Positions 1 through 6,694 of a stretch of 41,601 nucleotides of DNA are shown one piece after another. The notes under the pieces are model-generated. The model was not told the DNA's origin, did not search any database, and saw only the letters and a program-made list of their open reading frames with translations. The translations under genes were made by a program, and so were the position numbers. Positions within the stretch are counted from its first letter, which is position 1. Each line of letters begins with the position of its first letter. The stretch is from Sulfuricella sp. Lineage in GTDB: Bacteria > Pseudomonadota > Gammaproteobacteria > Burkholderiales > Sulfuricellaceae. The DNA lies in NCBI GenBank assembly GCA_028713975.1, contig JAQTNE010000018.1, positions 1 to 41,601 on the forward strand. The letters are read 5' to 3'.

Positions 1-81
1 TTCGGGCCGATACGCCTTGGCTCATTTGACGAGCATCAGACAAAAGGGCGATTGAATGATTACTTGACGATAAAAGTGTAA
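1..81 (+). CDS. C-terminal fragment of a probable transposase
   Basis: Only the last 26 codons are inside the window, reading in frame 1 to the TAA at 79-81. The fragment ends DYLTIKV and is too short for family assignment by itself. It is called a transposase only because the DNA just after the stop looks like an IS terminus (repeated GTTACC-ATGT motifs and a final ACA). If so, the gene would catalyse movement of the element whose end is at about 127. An unrelated gene ending next to a repeat cannot be excluded. Confidence 0.35.
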   Translation, partial: FGPIRLGSFDEHQTKGRLNDYLTIKV

Positions 82-127
82 CCCATGTCTCTAAACTAAA
101 ATGTTACCGATGTCCTTGACTCGTACA
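1..127 (+). mobile_element. End of an insertion sequence (IS481/IS21-like), cut by window edge
   Basis: The first 81 bases are an open frame ending in TAA. They are followed by two imperfect direct repeats, GTGTAACCCATGTCT (77-91) and ATGTTACCGATGTCC (101-115), and the stretch closes with CTCGTACA at 120-127. Read on the other strand the element would begin TGTACGAG and then carry repeated GGTAACA-type motifs. This layout of a TGT...ACA end with short internal repeats next to the 3' end of a transposase gene is typical of IS481- and IS21-type elements. The exact boundary at 127 is inferred, and the other end lies outside the window. Confidence 0.45.
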
Positions 128-198
128 CGACCCCATCCACCGCCTTCCGCTTCGCTACGGGTTCCCTGTGTTGCTCGCCAAGCCGGGCGGCTGCGGAA

Positions 199-490
199 CT
201 CGGCCTTCGGCCTCAGACAGTCCTCGCCGACTTCCCCCGGCTTGTCTGCGCTACTCGGCGGCAGACCAAGGGGGAGTCCAATACACAACCCATCCCCATC
301 CCAACCTTCCCCTTGAAGGGGAAGGAGCTTTCTCCCCCTCGCCCCTCTGGGGAGAGGGCTGGGGTGAGGGGCAAAAGTGGAGCACATCAACTCTCCATGC
401 ACACCACCCGTTTTCCCCCTCTGTAACCGCCTCGGTCTTCCGGGCAAATCGGGGGCCGTCGGCTGCGTTTGTCTGAGGCCGAAGGCCGAG
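199..490. repeat. 21-bp inverted repeat pair (199-219 / 470-490)
   Basis: CTCGGCCTTCGGCCTCAGACA-type sequence at 199-219 is perfectly reverse-complementary to 470-490. Each copy is itself a short palindrome (GGCCTTCGGCC or its complement). The right copy forms the apex of the 430-527 hairpin. The arrangement suggests an intergenic repeat family deposited in both orientations. Confidence 0.7.
300..373. repeat. REP-like intergenic repeat (CCCTCACCCC...CTCTCCC type)
   Basis: The stretch contains a palindrome, CCTTCCCCTT-G-AAGGGGAAGG at 305-325, followed by the complement of the common proteobacterial CCCTCACCCCAGCCCTCTCCCC repeat, ending near 373. A second member of the same broad family lies between narX and narL (5181-5222). 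Such elements usually fold as mRNA hairpins and mark intergenic space. Confidence 0.6.
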
Positions 491-527
491 TTTTACGCAG
501 CCGCCCGATTTGCCCGGAAGACCGAGG
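430..527. repeat. Long intergenic hairpin with 24-bp perfect arms
   Basis: The arms 430-453 and 504-527 are perfect reverse complements over 24 bp. Inside them a second 8-bp pair (GGCTGCGT 461-468, ACGCAGCC 495-502) and a GGCCGAAGGCC apex continue the fold. Together they form one long imperfect cruciform or stem-loop of 98 nt with no coding function visible. Confidence 0.75.
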
Positions 528-694
528 GGAGCCCGAAGGGCCGGGTGCGGCGGGGTGCCCTTTTATTTGGTTACTTTATTTTGGGCAAGCAAAAAAAGTG
601 ACCTGCTGCCGGGCAGCCCCCGGCACCTAAACACCGCGCGTAGCGCACAACACCTACAGAAACAGATAGACTCTCCCTTTAATCAGGAGAAAAA

Positions 695-1144
695 ATGCAC
701 ATCTGGGTCGACGCCGACGCCTGCCCCGCCGTCATCAAGGAAATCCTGTTCCGCACTGCCGAACGGCGCCAGGTACCGCTGACCCTGGTGGCCAACCAGC
801 CGCTGCGCACCCCGCCATCGCAGTACATCAAGACCATCCAGGTGCCGGGCGGGTTCGACGTGGCCGACGACAAGATCGTCGAGGAGATCGCTGCCGGCGA
901 CCTGGTGATCAGCGCCGACATCCCGCTGGCCGCAGCGGTCATCGCCAAGGGCGGCCACGTCCTCAACCCGCGAGGCGAGTTCTATTCCGAGGAAAACATC
1001 CGTGAGCGCCTGACCATGCGCAACTTCATGGACGAATTGCGCGGCAGCGGCGTCAATACCGGCGGTCCGTCCGCTTTCAGCCAGGCCGACCGCCAGAATT
1101 TCGCCAACCAGCTCGACCGCTTCCTGACAAAAAACATGAAATAA
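695..1144 (+). CDS. yaiI: YaiI/YqxD family protein (UPF0178)
   Basis: A 149-residue protein of the usual length for this family. The N-terminus [11 protein letters not shown] holds the conserved DADACP motif of the PIN-like UPF0178 fold, and PGGFDVADD and the SADIPLA motif follow at about residues 52-76. The start ATG has AGGAGA five bases upstream. Members are cytoplasmic and resemble PIN-domain nucleases in fold, but their substrate is not known. The next gene begins 161 bp downstream, so it is probably transcribed on its own. Family assignment is firm; function is open. Confidence 0.9.
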   Translation: MHIWVDADACPAVIKEILFRTAERRQVPLTLVANQPLRTPPSQYIKTIQVPGGFDVADDKIVEEIAAGDLVISADIPLAAAVIAKGGHVLNPRGEFYSEENIRERLTMRNFMDELRGSGVNTGGPSAFSQADRQNFANQLDRFLTKNMK

Positions 1145-1305
1145 AAAAGTGCGCTGAGAATAAACCCAAGGGATATCCCATTAGCTTGACCCAGCGTTTC
1201 TTCACTCCAGCCCGAACAATCCTTGGCTGACAAGCCCGCCGAATTTCGTTACCCTACGTCCATTAGAATCCCATCCCACTCTGAATCAAATCGCAGGAGG
1301 AAGGC

Positions 1306-1920
1306 GTGAAAAGGCTGATTTGCGTCATCGGCAACAAGGGCGGCACCGGCAAGACCAGTATTACGCACATGTTGTGCCACGGTTTCGGGCTGCTCGGCAT
1401 GCGTTCGATCGCGGTGCTGACCGATGCCGCGCGGGAGCCGCTATCACGCGGGGACCGCCGCTACACGCCGCTGGACGGGCGAACGCCGGATAAGCTGGAG
1501 AAGATTATCGCCAAGCTGGATTCCATGCCGGAATGGCTGGGGGTGATTGACGGCGGCGGCAACCGACCGGAGATGGATCACCAGTTCTATGAGATGTCGG
1601 GCCTCGCGCTGCTGCCTTTTCGTGACTCTCACGAGGATATCCGCACGGTGCGCAACGACCTTGAGGTTTTCCCCAGGGCCTATGGCATTCCGTCGCAGTG
1701 GCCGACCAATCCATGGCAGCAGATGGCGGCGGAACGCACGCTGGACGAGCTGATGCAGGATTTCCGCCCGCGCCTGCTCGAGCCGGTGTATTCAGTCAGC
1801 GCCAGCAAGCTGCTGCTGCAAACCGATGCGCCATCCAGCATGCCGACGATGCTGAACAACGTATGCCGCGGACTGGCCAGACAGGTGCTGGATCGCCTGA
1901 AAATACCGGAACACGGCTGA
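1306..1920 (+). CDS. ParA/MinD-like deviant Walker A ATPase
   Basis: A 204-residue cytoplasmic protein with GTG start and a strong AGGAGG upstream (1296-1301). Residues 8-18 form the deviant Walker A motif (GNKGGTGKTS, with Lys11 and Lys16) of ParA/MinD/SIMIBI ATPases. A Walker-B-like segment (GVIDGGG) follows at about residue 80, where MinD/ParA have an acidic residue after a hydrophobic run. There is no ParB, MinC/MinE or replication gene nearby, so plasmid partition or division-site placement is unlikely. It leads a compact set that ends in narXL (gap of 67 bp to the next gene). An orphan regulatory or positioning ATPase is the best description. Confidence 0.75.
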   Translation: MKRLICVIGNKGGTGKTSITHMLCHGFGLLGMRSIAVLTDAAREPLSRGDRRYTPLDGRTPDKLEKIIAKLDSMPEWLGVIDGGGNRPEMDHQFYEMSGLALLPFRDSHEDIRTVRNDLEVFPRAYGIPSQWPTNPWQQMAAERTLDELMQDFRPRLLEPVYSVSASKLLLQTDAPSSMPTMLNNVCRGLARQVLDRLKIPEHG

Positions 1921-1987
1921 TGCCGGTATTGCAAAACTCCGGCGCCTTCGCTAGGCTTGATTTATATACATAATCGGAGACACCCGG

Positions 1988-2668
1988 ATGCCAACAGATT
2001 CGCTGAAGCTTGTAGAGGCCTTGCTCAAGGCCCATATGCACGAGGGCGAAAGGCCGTCCGGAACCCGGCCACTGGTCACCATTTCGCGCGATTACGGCAG
2101 CGGCGGACGGGAAATCTCCGCGGCGCTGGCCAAGCGCCTGGCTGTTCCGGTTTACGACAGGGAATTGCTGGACGCGGTGGTGGAACGGTCTGGCGCCGAC
2201 CCCCACCTGATGGAGAAACTCGACGAGAAAACACGGGGCTTCTGGGATAGCTGGATCATCTCGATCCTGTCCGGCGAAAATGTGCTGGAAGAAAATTACC
2301 GCCGCCACCTGGTCAAGGTGGTACTGGGCATCCTCAATACCGGCGATGGCGGCGTCCTCATCGGGCGCGGCGCCCACCTTATCCTGGCAAGACAGGATGT
2401 ATTCCGGGTGCGCATCACCGCTTCACCGGAGATATGCGCCGAACGAATCGCGCGCGGCAGGCAGATCAGTCTGGAAGAAGCCCGCAATGAGGCAATCCGC
2501 GTTGACGGGGGCAGGGCCAAGTTCATCTGGGATGTTTTCAAAAAGCGCATCAACGACCCCACCGCCTTCGACCTGACAATCAACACCGACCACCTGGACA
2601 AGTACGAGGAAGTAGCGGAAATCATCATTTTCGCCATGCAATACCACCATCATCACAGCAATACCTGA
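1988..2668 (+). CDS. Cytidylate-kinase-like family protein
   Basis: A 226-residue protein matching the cytidylate-kinase-like family rather than canonical Cmk. After a 27-residue leader comes TISRDYGSGGREI (31-43), the family's glycine-rich P-loop. VYDRELL and an IGRGAH motif follow, and then a C-terminal helical lid region with RIARGR. The family is predicted to phosphorylate nucleotides or related small molecules, but substrates are not established. The natural C-terminus contains four histidines in a row (YHHHHSNT). It sits 13 bp before the epsilon-like gene and is probably cotranscribed with it and narXL. Confidence 0.8.
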   Translation: MPTDSLKLVEALLKAHMHEGERPSGTRPLVTISRDYGSGGREISAALAKRLAVPVYDRELLDAVVERSGADPHLMEKLDEKTRGFWDSWIISILSGENVLEENYRRHLVKVVLGILNTGDGGVLIGRGAHLILARQDVFRVRITASPEICAERIARGRQISLEEARNEAIRVDGGRAKFIWDVFKKRINDPTAFDLTINTDHLDKYEEVAEIIIFAMQYHHHHSNT

Positions 2669-2681
2669 TGCCGTTTTCGCG

Positions 2682-3125
2682 ATGAGTACCCACACCGAAG
2701 CCGCGACCATACAGGTCAATATCGTCAGCCTGGAAAATGAAATTTACTCCGGCGCAGCGCTGCGCGTGACGGCGCCCGCCCTGCTCGGCGATGTCGGTAT
2801 TCTGCCGCGCCATGCGCCGATGCTTACCCCGCTCAGGGCGGGCGATGTGCGCATCCTCACGCTGCAAAACACCGAGGAACTGGTTTGCATCACCGGCGGC
2901 ATGCTTGAAGTGCAGCCGGCGCTGGTGACCATCCTGGCCGACACCGCCGTACGCGCCAAAGACGCCGATAAAGCTGCTGCCGATGAAGCCAGAAGGTTGG
3001 TCGCGGAGTCGTTGCTACATCAGGATCGCTTCACCTCCGAGGACATCGCCCACGCGGAACTGCTCGTCAGCATCGCGGAAATGATGGCGGAAAAAGAACG
3101 GCTCAAACGGCGCAGCCGCTGGTAA
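2682..3125 (+). CDS. atpC: Orphan F0F1 ATP synthase epsilon-subunit-like protein
   Basis: A 147-residue protein with the two-domain layout of AtpC. An N-terminal beta-sandwich (about 8-90) includes the GDVGILPRHAPML motif, and a C-terminal helical hairpin (about 95-147) is rich in Ala, Glu and Arg. In the ATP synthase this subunit binds gamma in the central stalk and inhibits ATP hydrolysis. No other atp genes lie in the window, so this is a solitary copy. It is probably either a spare epsilon or a regulator that has taken on another role. No clear ribosome binding site precedes the ATG, which fits translational coupling to the gene 13 bp upstream. Confidence 0.8.
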   Translation: MSTHTEAATIQVNIVSLENEIYSGAALRVTAPALLGDVGILPRHAPMLTPLRAGDVRILTLQNTEELVCITGGMLEVQPALVTILADTAVRAKDADKAAADEARRLVAESLLHQDRFTSEDIAHAELLVSIAEMMAEKERLKRRSRW

Positions 3126-3202
3126 TGGCTACACCACGAGGCTTGATCCCCACCGCCGTTCCCGGTAACGTACGCGCTCCCCGAATCGACATGAATACCT
3201 GA
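3125..3202 (+). CDS. 25-codon micro-ORF bridging atpC and narX
   Basis: The ATG at 3125-3127 overlaps the atpC stop as TAATG, and the TGA at 3200-3202 overlaps the narX ATG as TGATG. The frame stays open for the whole interval, giving a 25-residue peptide that begins MATPRGLIP. This is the usual signature of ribosome re-initiation. The peptide has no recognisable family. It may act only as a coupling leader that sets narX translation, or the overlaps may be chance. Confidence 0.3.
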   Translation: MATPRGLIPTAVPGNVRAPRIDMNT

Positions 3203-5157
3203 TGGTCGCCCCCCTTACTCAAAAACTTGGCACCAAGATCGTCAACATCCTGATCCTGTTTTTTTTCGTCGCACTCGCCGCGATCGGCATGACGCTATAC
3301 ATTTCCTGGCAACTGGAAGGCGCCGGCGCGGCAATTAACGATGCCGGCAGCGAGCGCATGCGCTCCTACCGCCTGGCCTACCTGCTGTCGCGAAGCGTCC
3401 ACGACAAAACCGAAAAGACCGCAATCCAGGCGGAAATCCGCCAGGAGATCGACCGGTTCGAATCCACCCTGCGCGCACTGGAAAAAGGCAACCCGTCCCG
3501 GCCTCTGTTCCTGCCCAAAGAGCGTGAAGTGCAACTGCAAATGAAATTGCTGCGGAAAAAATGGATGGAACGGATAAAACCGCTGATCCTGCAAATCCTG
3601 GATAGCAACAAGACCACCGGGCAATCCATATTGGTTAGCGCTTACCACCCGGCCTTGCTGGATTTCGTCAGCACGGTAAACGATCTGGTGCTGATGGTGG
3701 AACGCAGCAATGCCCGCAACACCGCCCTGCTGCGCTCGTTCCAGATCGGCCTGGTGGTGCTGGCGCTGATCGGCACCATCCTGCTGATCTATTTATTCTT
3801 CGTCATGGTTATCCGCCCGGTGACGAGGCTGCAGGAAGGTATCCAGCGCATGGCCGCAGCCGATTTCAGCGTGCGCCTGCCAGTGAAAAGCAAGGATGAA
3901 TTCGGCGCGCTCGCCAACGGCTTCAACCAGATGGCGGATCGGCTGAAAAACCTTTACGGCACGCTGGAAGACCGGGTTCAGGAAAAGACCCGGAATCTCG
4001 AGGACAAAAACCAGGAGCTGGCAATCCTGTATGAGTTTGCCGCCTTCCTTAACAAACCGGCCTCGGAGGGCGACCTGTGCAGCGGCGTACTGAAAAAGCT
4101 GATGGGTGTCCTGGCCGCACAAGGCGGGTTGGTACGCCTGGCCACGCCAAATTCGAACGAGCTGCACATTATCATCCACGAAGGCATGTCGGAGAAATTC
4201 ACCCGGGAAGAAGAGTGTCTGACCCTGGGCGAATGCCTGTGCGGAGAATCGGCACAGCGTGGCACGCCGGTATCCTGGGATCTCAATATCAAAACCGAAC
4301 GCCCGCTGTTGCATCGTTGCAAGAATGAGGGATTCCAGTCGGTTTCCGCCATCCCGATCCGTTCCAAGAAACAGGTGCTGGGCATCTTCAACCTGTTTTT
4401 CCGCGAAGCGCGCGTGTTCGATAGCCAGGAAACCCGGTTGCTCGAAACCATCGGCCAGCACCTCGGTATCGCGATCGAGAACCAGCGCCTGGTTTCACGC
4501 GAGAAGGAAATGGCGGTGTCCGAGGAGCGCAACCTGATCGCCCAGGAACTGCATGACAGTATTGCCCAGTCCCTCGCCTTCCTGAATATCCAGGTGCAGA
4601 TGCTGGCGGATTCGCTGCAACGCGGCAATACCAGCGAGGCCATGGACGGGCTGGCGCAAATCCGCGAGGGAGTGCAGGAAAGCTATGACGACGTACGCGA
4701 ACTGCTGGTGCACTTCCGCACCCGGATGGGCAATGCCGACCTGGCCAGCGCGATTACCAGCGCACTGGAAAAATTCGAGGGCCAGACCGGAATCAAGACC
4801 GCTTTCCGCAAGAGCAGCAGCGGCCCCCCGCTTGCGCCGGAATACGTGATCCAGTTGCTGCACATCATCCAGGAAGCCTTGTCCAACGTGCGCAAACACG
4901 CCCAGGCCACCCGGGTTGACGTGGAACTGTCGCAAAATGATGAATGCCGTATCATTGTGACCGACAACGGCAAGGGGCTCAATTTCGGCCCGGAGTCCGG
5001 CTACGATTCGGAACAGCATGTCGGGATCAAGATCATGAAAGAAAGAGCCCACCGGATTGGCGCGCAACTGGCGATAACCTCCACACCGGGCGAAGGTACC
5101 TGCGTATCGCTGACACTCATCAAACAACCAAACGTTCATGGCAAAAATCACCCTTGA
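3202..5157 (+). CDS. narX: NarX-type nitrate/nitrite sensor histidine kinase
   Basis: A 651-residue inner-membrane sensor kinase. TM1 lies at about 14-37. A periplasmic domain follows with a P-box-like GSERMRSYRLAYLL (about 49-62), the nitrate-binding signature of NarX/NarQ. TM2 is at about 178-203, followed by HAMP, a coiled coil, a GAF-like domain (about 280-430), HisKA_3 and HATPase_c. The phosphorylated histidine is His451 in the ELHDS motif. ATP-binding N and G boxes are visible (EALSNVRKHA, DNGKGL). It should sense periplasmic nitrate/nitrite and phosphorylate the NarL encoded 106 bp downstream, controlling the nar genes that follow. A 12-bp inverted repeat spans its stop codon. Confidence 0.92.
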   Translation: MVAPLTQKLGTKIVNILILFFFVALAAIGMTLYISWQLEGAGAAINDAGSERMRSYRLAYLLSRSVHDKTEKTAIQAEIRQEIDRFESTLRALEKGNPSRPLFLPKEREVQLQMKLLRKKWMERIKPLILQILDSNKTTGQSILVSAYHPALLDFVSTVNDLVLMVERSNARNTALLRSFQIGLVVLALIGTILLIYLFFVMVIRPVTRLQEGIQRMAAADFSVRLPVKSKDEFGALANGFNQMADRLKNLYGTLEDRVQEKTRNLEDKNQELAILYEFAAFLNKPASEGDLCSGVLKKLMGVLAAQGGLVRLATPNSNELHIIIHEGMSEKFTREEECLTLGECLCGESAQRGTPVSWDLNIKTERPLLHRCKNEGFQSVSAIPIRSKKQVLGIFNLFFREARVFDSQETRLLETIGQHLGIAIENQRLVSREKEMAVSEERNLIAQELHDSIAQSLAFLNIQVQMLADSLQRGNTSEAMDGLAQIREGVQESYDDVRELLVHFRTRMGNADLASAITSALEKFEGQTGIKTAFRKSSSGPPLAPEYVIQLLHIIQEALSNVRKHAQATRVDVELSQNDECRIIVTDNGKGLNFGPESGYDSEQHVGIKIMKERAHRIGAQLAITSTPGEGTCVSLTLIKQPNVHGKNHP

Positions 5158-5180
5158 TGATGAATCCAGCCATGAACGTT
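5131..5180 (+). other. Hairpin spanning the narX stop codon
   Basis: AACGTTCATGGC at 5131-5142 is perfectly complementary to GCCATGAACGTT at 5169-5180, giving a 12-bp stem with a 26-nt loop that contains the narX stop. In the mRNA this would lie immediately 5' of a second hairpin (5195-5218), between the kinase and regulator genes. Confidence 0.6.
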
Positions 5181-5222
5181 TCCCTCACCCCTAACCCTCT
5201 CCCGCAAGCGGGAGAGGGGGAC
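5181..5222. repeat. REP-like element between narX and narL
   Basis: The sequence TCCCTCACCCCTAACCCTC begins a classic proteobacterial intergenic repeat. Its core is a perfect 11-bp stem, CCCTCTCCCGC (5195-5205) with GCGGGAGAGGG (5208-5218). It lies in the kinase-regulator gap and may stabilise upstream mRNA or reduce read-through into narL. Confidence 0.7.
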
Positions 5223-5263
5223 GAGGTACGCTTCGCGTGTTTCATTTTTAAGGTAACTGCGGC

Positions 5264-5929
5264 ATGACCAAACCGATCCGCGTACTGATCGTTGACGACC
5301 ACACCCTGTTCAGAAGCGGCATCAAGGCCCTGCTGCAACGACACAAGGATTTCGAGGTGATCGGCGAGGCCGGGGACGGGCTGGAAGGACTGAAGCGCGC
5401 CAAATCACTTCAGCCCGACGTGGTACTGCTCGACCTGCACATGCCGGGCATCAGCGGACGCGAAGCGGTCAAGCTGATGACCGAAGAGGTGCCGGAGTGC
5501 AACGTGCTGTTACTGACCGTGTCGGAGGATGCGGAGGATCTGGTCGAGACGATCCGCGCCGGTGCCCGCGGCTACCTGCTGAAAAACATCGAAACCGATT
5601 TTCTGCTGAACGCCATCCGCTCGGTCGCGCGCGGCGAGTCGGTGATATCGACGCAAATGACCGGCAAGCTGATGATGGGCGTGCGCAGCGCGGGCAAGGA
5701 CGGAGCCGCACCGGAAGAAGAAAAGGAAAAGCTCAGCCCGCGCGAAAAGGAAATCATTACCCTGCTGGCGCGCGGCGCCAGCAACAAGGAAGTGGCGCGA
5801 ACGCTGAACGTGGCCGAGAGCACGGTAAAAATTCACGTCCAGAACATCCTCAAGAAGCTCAACCTGACCAGCCGGGTGCAGGCTGCGGTATATGCCGTAG
5901 AGCACGGGCTGACGCAAAAGGAAGAATAA
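5264..5929 (+). CDS. narL: NarL-type response regulator
   Basis: A 221-residue cytoplasmic two-component regulator. The receiver domain spans residues 5-120, with the acidic pair Asp11-Asp12, the phospho-acceptor Asp57 in LLDLHMPG, Thr/Ser near 87 and Lys near 107. A linker leads to a LuxR/NarL helix-turn-helix (about 152-215; LSPREKEI, ASNKEVARTL, VKIHVQNIL). It is the partner of the NarX encoded just upstream. Phosphorylated NarL-family proteins bind heptamer sites before anaerobic respiration genes, so usp-narK-narGHJI downstream are the likely targets. The start ATG follows AAGGTAACTGCGGC. Confidence 0.92.
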   Translation: MTKPIRVLIVDDHTLFRSGIKALLQRHKDFEVIGEAGDGLEGLKRAKSLQPDVVLLDLHMPGISGREAVKLMTEEVPECNVLLLTVSEDAEDLVETIRAGARGYLLKNIETDFLLNAIRSVARGESVISTQMTGKLMMGVRSAGKDGAAPEEEKEKLSPREKEIITLLARGASNKEVARTLNVAESTVKIHVQNILKKLNLTSRVQAAVYAVEHGLTQKEE

Positions 5930-6213
5930 GAGCCTGTTCCGGCGCCTTGCGCCACCGTCCATTTCCGCCTTACCCATCCCCCAAAAGAACTACCCCCCTT
6001 CCGTCATCCTGCCTAATGTCTTGCTGCATTTAACCTGATATAAATACAACCTGCGAGTAAGGCTATTCAAGTTAATTGGCCTTAACTTCATGGTTTGCCG
6101 AAAATCAGGAGCCTTTTTAAGAAAAGCACAGGGGTTCAACAGAGCCCAGTTCGGCACCTGATGGCAATGCCGGTACTCACCCGATGTAAATTCTACGAAG
6201 GAGTGACTCTAAA
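5930..6213. promoter_or_regulatory. Probable promoter region of the usp-nar block
   Basis: A 284-bp AT-richer gap separates narL from the universal stress gene and is the only long gap before the nar genes. It contains one heptamer matching the NarL consensus (TACCCAT, 5971-5977) and an inverted repeat GTTAA-N6-TTAAC (about 6070-6085). No convincing full FNR box (TTGAT-N4-ATCAA) or sigma-70 promoter pair was found. The call as a regulatory region rests mainly on position. Confidence 0.35.
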
Positions 6214-6630
6214 ATGAAAATGCTTGTTTGCCACGATGGTTCAGAAATTGCCCAGAGTGCGATGGAGAAAGCCATTGCCATGTTCAAGTGCGAAAAGCCG
6301 GAGATCATTCTGGCAACTGTCGTTGAAGAACCGGCCGATGCCAGTAGCTATGACGAGACGGCATTTGAAGCGTTGCGCGCGAAAAGAGAGTCCGACCTGA
6401 AAGAAATGGCAAATGGGGTGGTTAAGCAAGGTTTTGATGTAGATGTACTCATCGCGGTTGGCGAACCACGAAAAATGCTGGTGGAAGCCGTCAGGATGAA
6501 AAAACCCGACATCGTGGTGATTACGAGTCGCCCCCCCGGTGGCGGAGTGAGATTCGGCAATGTTAGCGTCAGCGTCAGCGACTACCTGATCCGCCATATC
6601 GACGCTTGTCCTTTGTTGGTTATACGCTAA
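6214..6630 (+). CDS. Universal stress protein (UspA family)
   Basis: A 138-residue single-domain Usp protein. It begins MKMLVCHDGS, the family's first strand with the acidic residue and the DGS turn. Its C-terminal half, VVITSRPPGGG...VSVSDYLIRH...CPLLVIR, keeps the usual layout, but the canonical GxxGxxG-(S/T) nucleotide loop is changed to PPGGGVRFGNVSVSVS. The start has GAAGGAGTGACT upstream. Usp genes are often linked to narK/nar operons in denitrifiers. It lies 64 bp before narK1 and probably shares its transcript. Loss of the canonical loop leaves ATP binding uncertain. Confidence 0.88.
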   Translation: MKMLVCHDGSEIAQSAMEKAIAMFKCEKPEIILATVVEEPADASSYDETAFEALRAKRESDLKEMANGVVKQGFDVDVLIAVGEPRKMLVEAVRMKKPDIVVITSRPPGGGVRFGNVSVSVSDYLIRHIDACPLLVIR

Positions 6631-6694
6631 AAAGAGTTGAAAAAATTCTCAGGATTTTTTGCGATATTTCAAGGCTTTAAGGGGGAAATATAAA

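Larger units (their letters stand above)
128..694. other. 567-bp non-coding stretch rich in palindromes
   Basis: No convincing gene is present. Open frames here have no ribosome binding site and encode low-complexity peptides made from the repeats. The region holds a 21-bp inverted repeat (199-219 with 470-490), REP-like CCCTC/CTCCCC sequence at 300-373 and a long hairpin at 430-527. From 541 there is a G/C-rich tail followed by a TTTTATTTGGTTACTTTATTTTG tract. The yaiI ribosome binding site (AGGAGA, 685-690) lies at its right end. Confidence 0.7.

Noticed and set aside
91..447. 118-codon minus-strand frame and others in the repeat region
   Set aside because: They translate REP-like repeats into low-complexity Pro/Gly/Arg peptides and lack ribosome binding sites.
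5930..6213. NarL heptamers and an FNR box before usp-narK
   Set aside because: One TACCCAT match is expected by chance in such a stretch, and the nearest FNR-like sequence (CTGAT-ATAA-ATACA) has only one good half-site. Not reported as binding sites.
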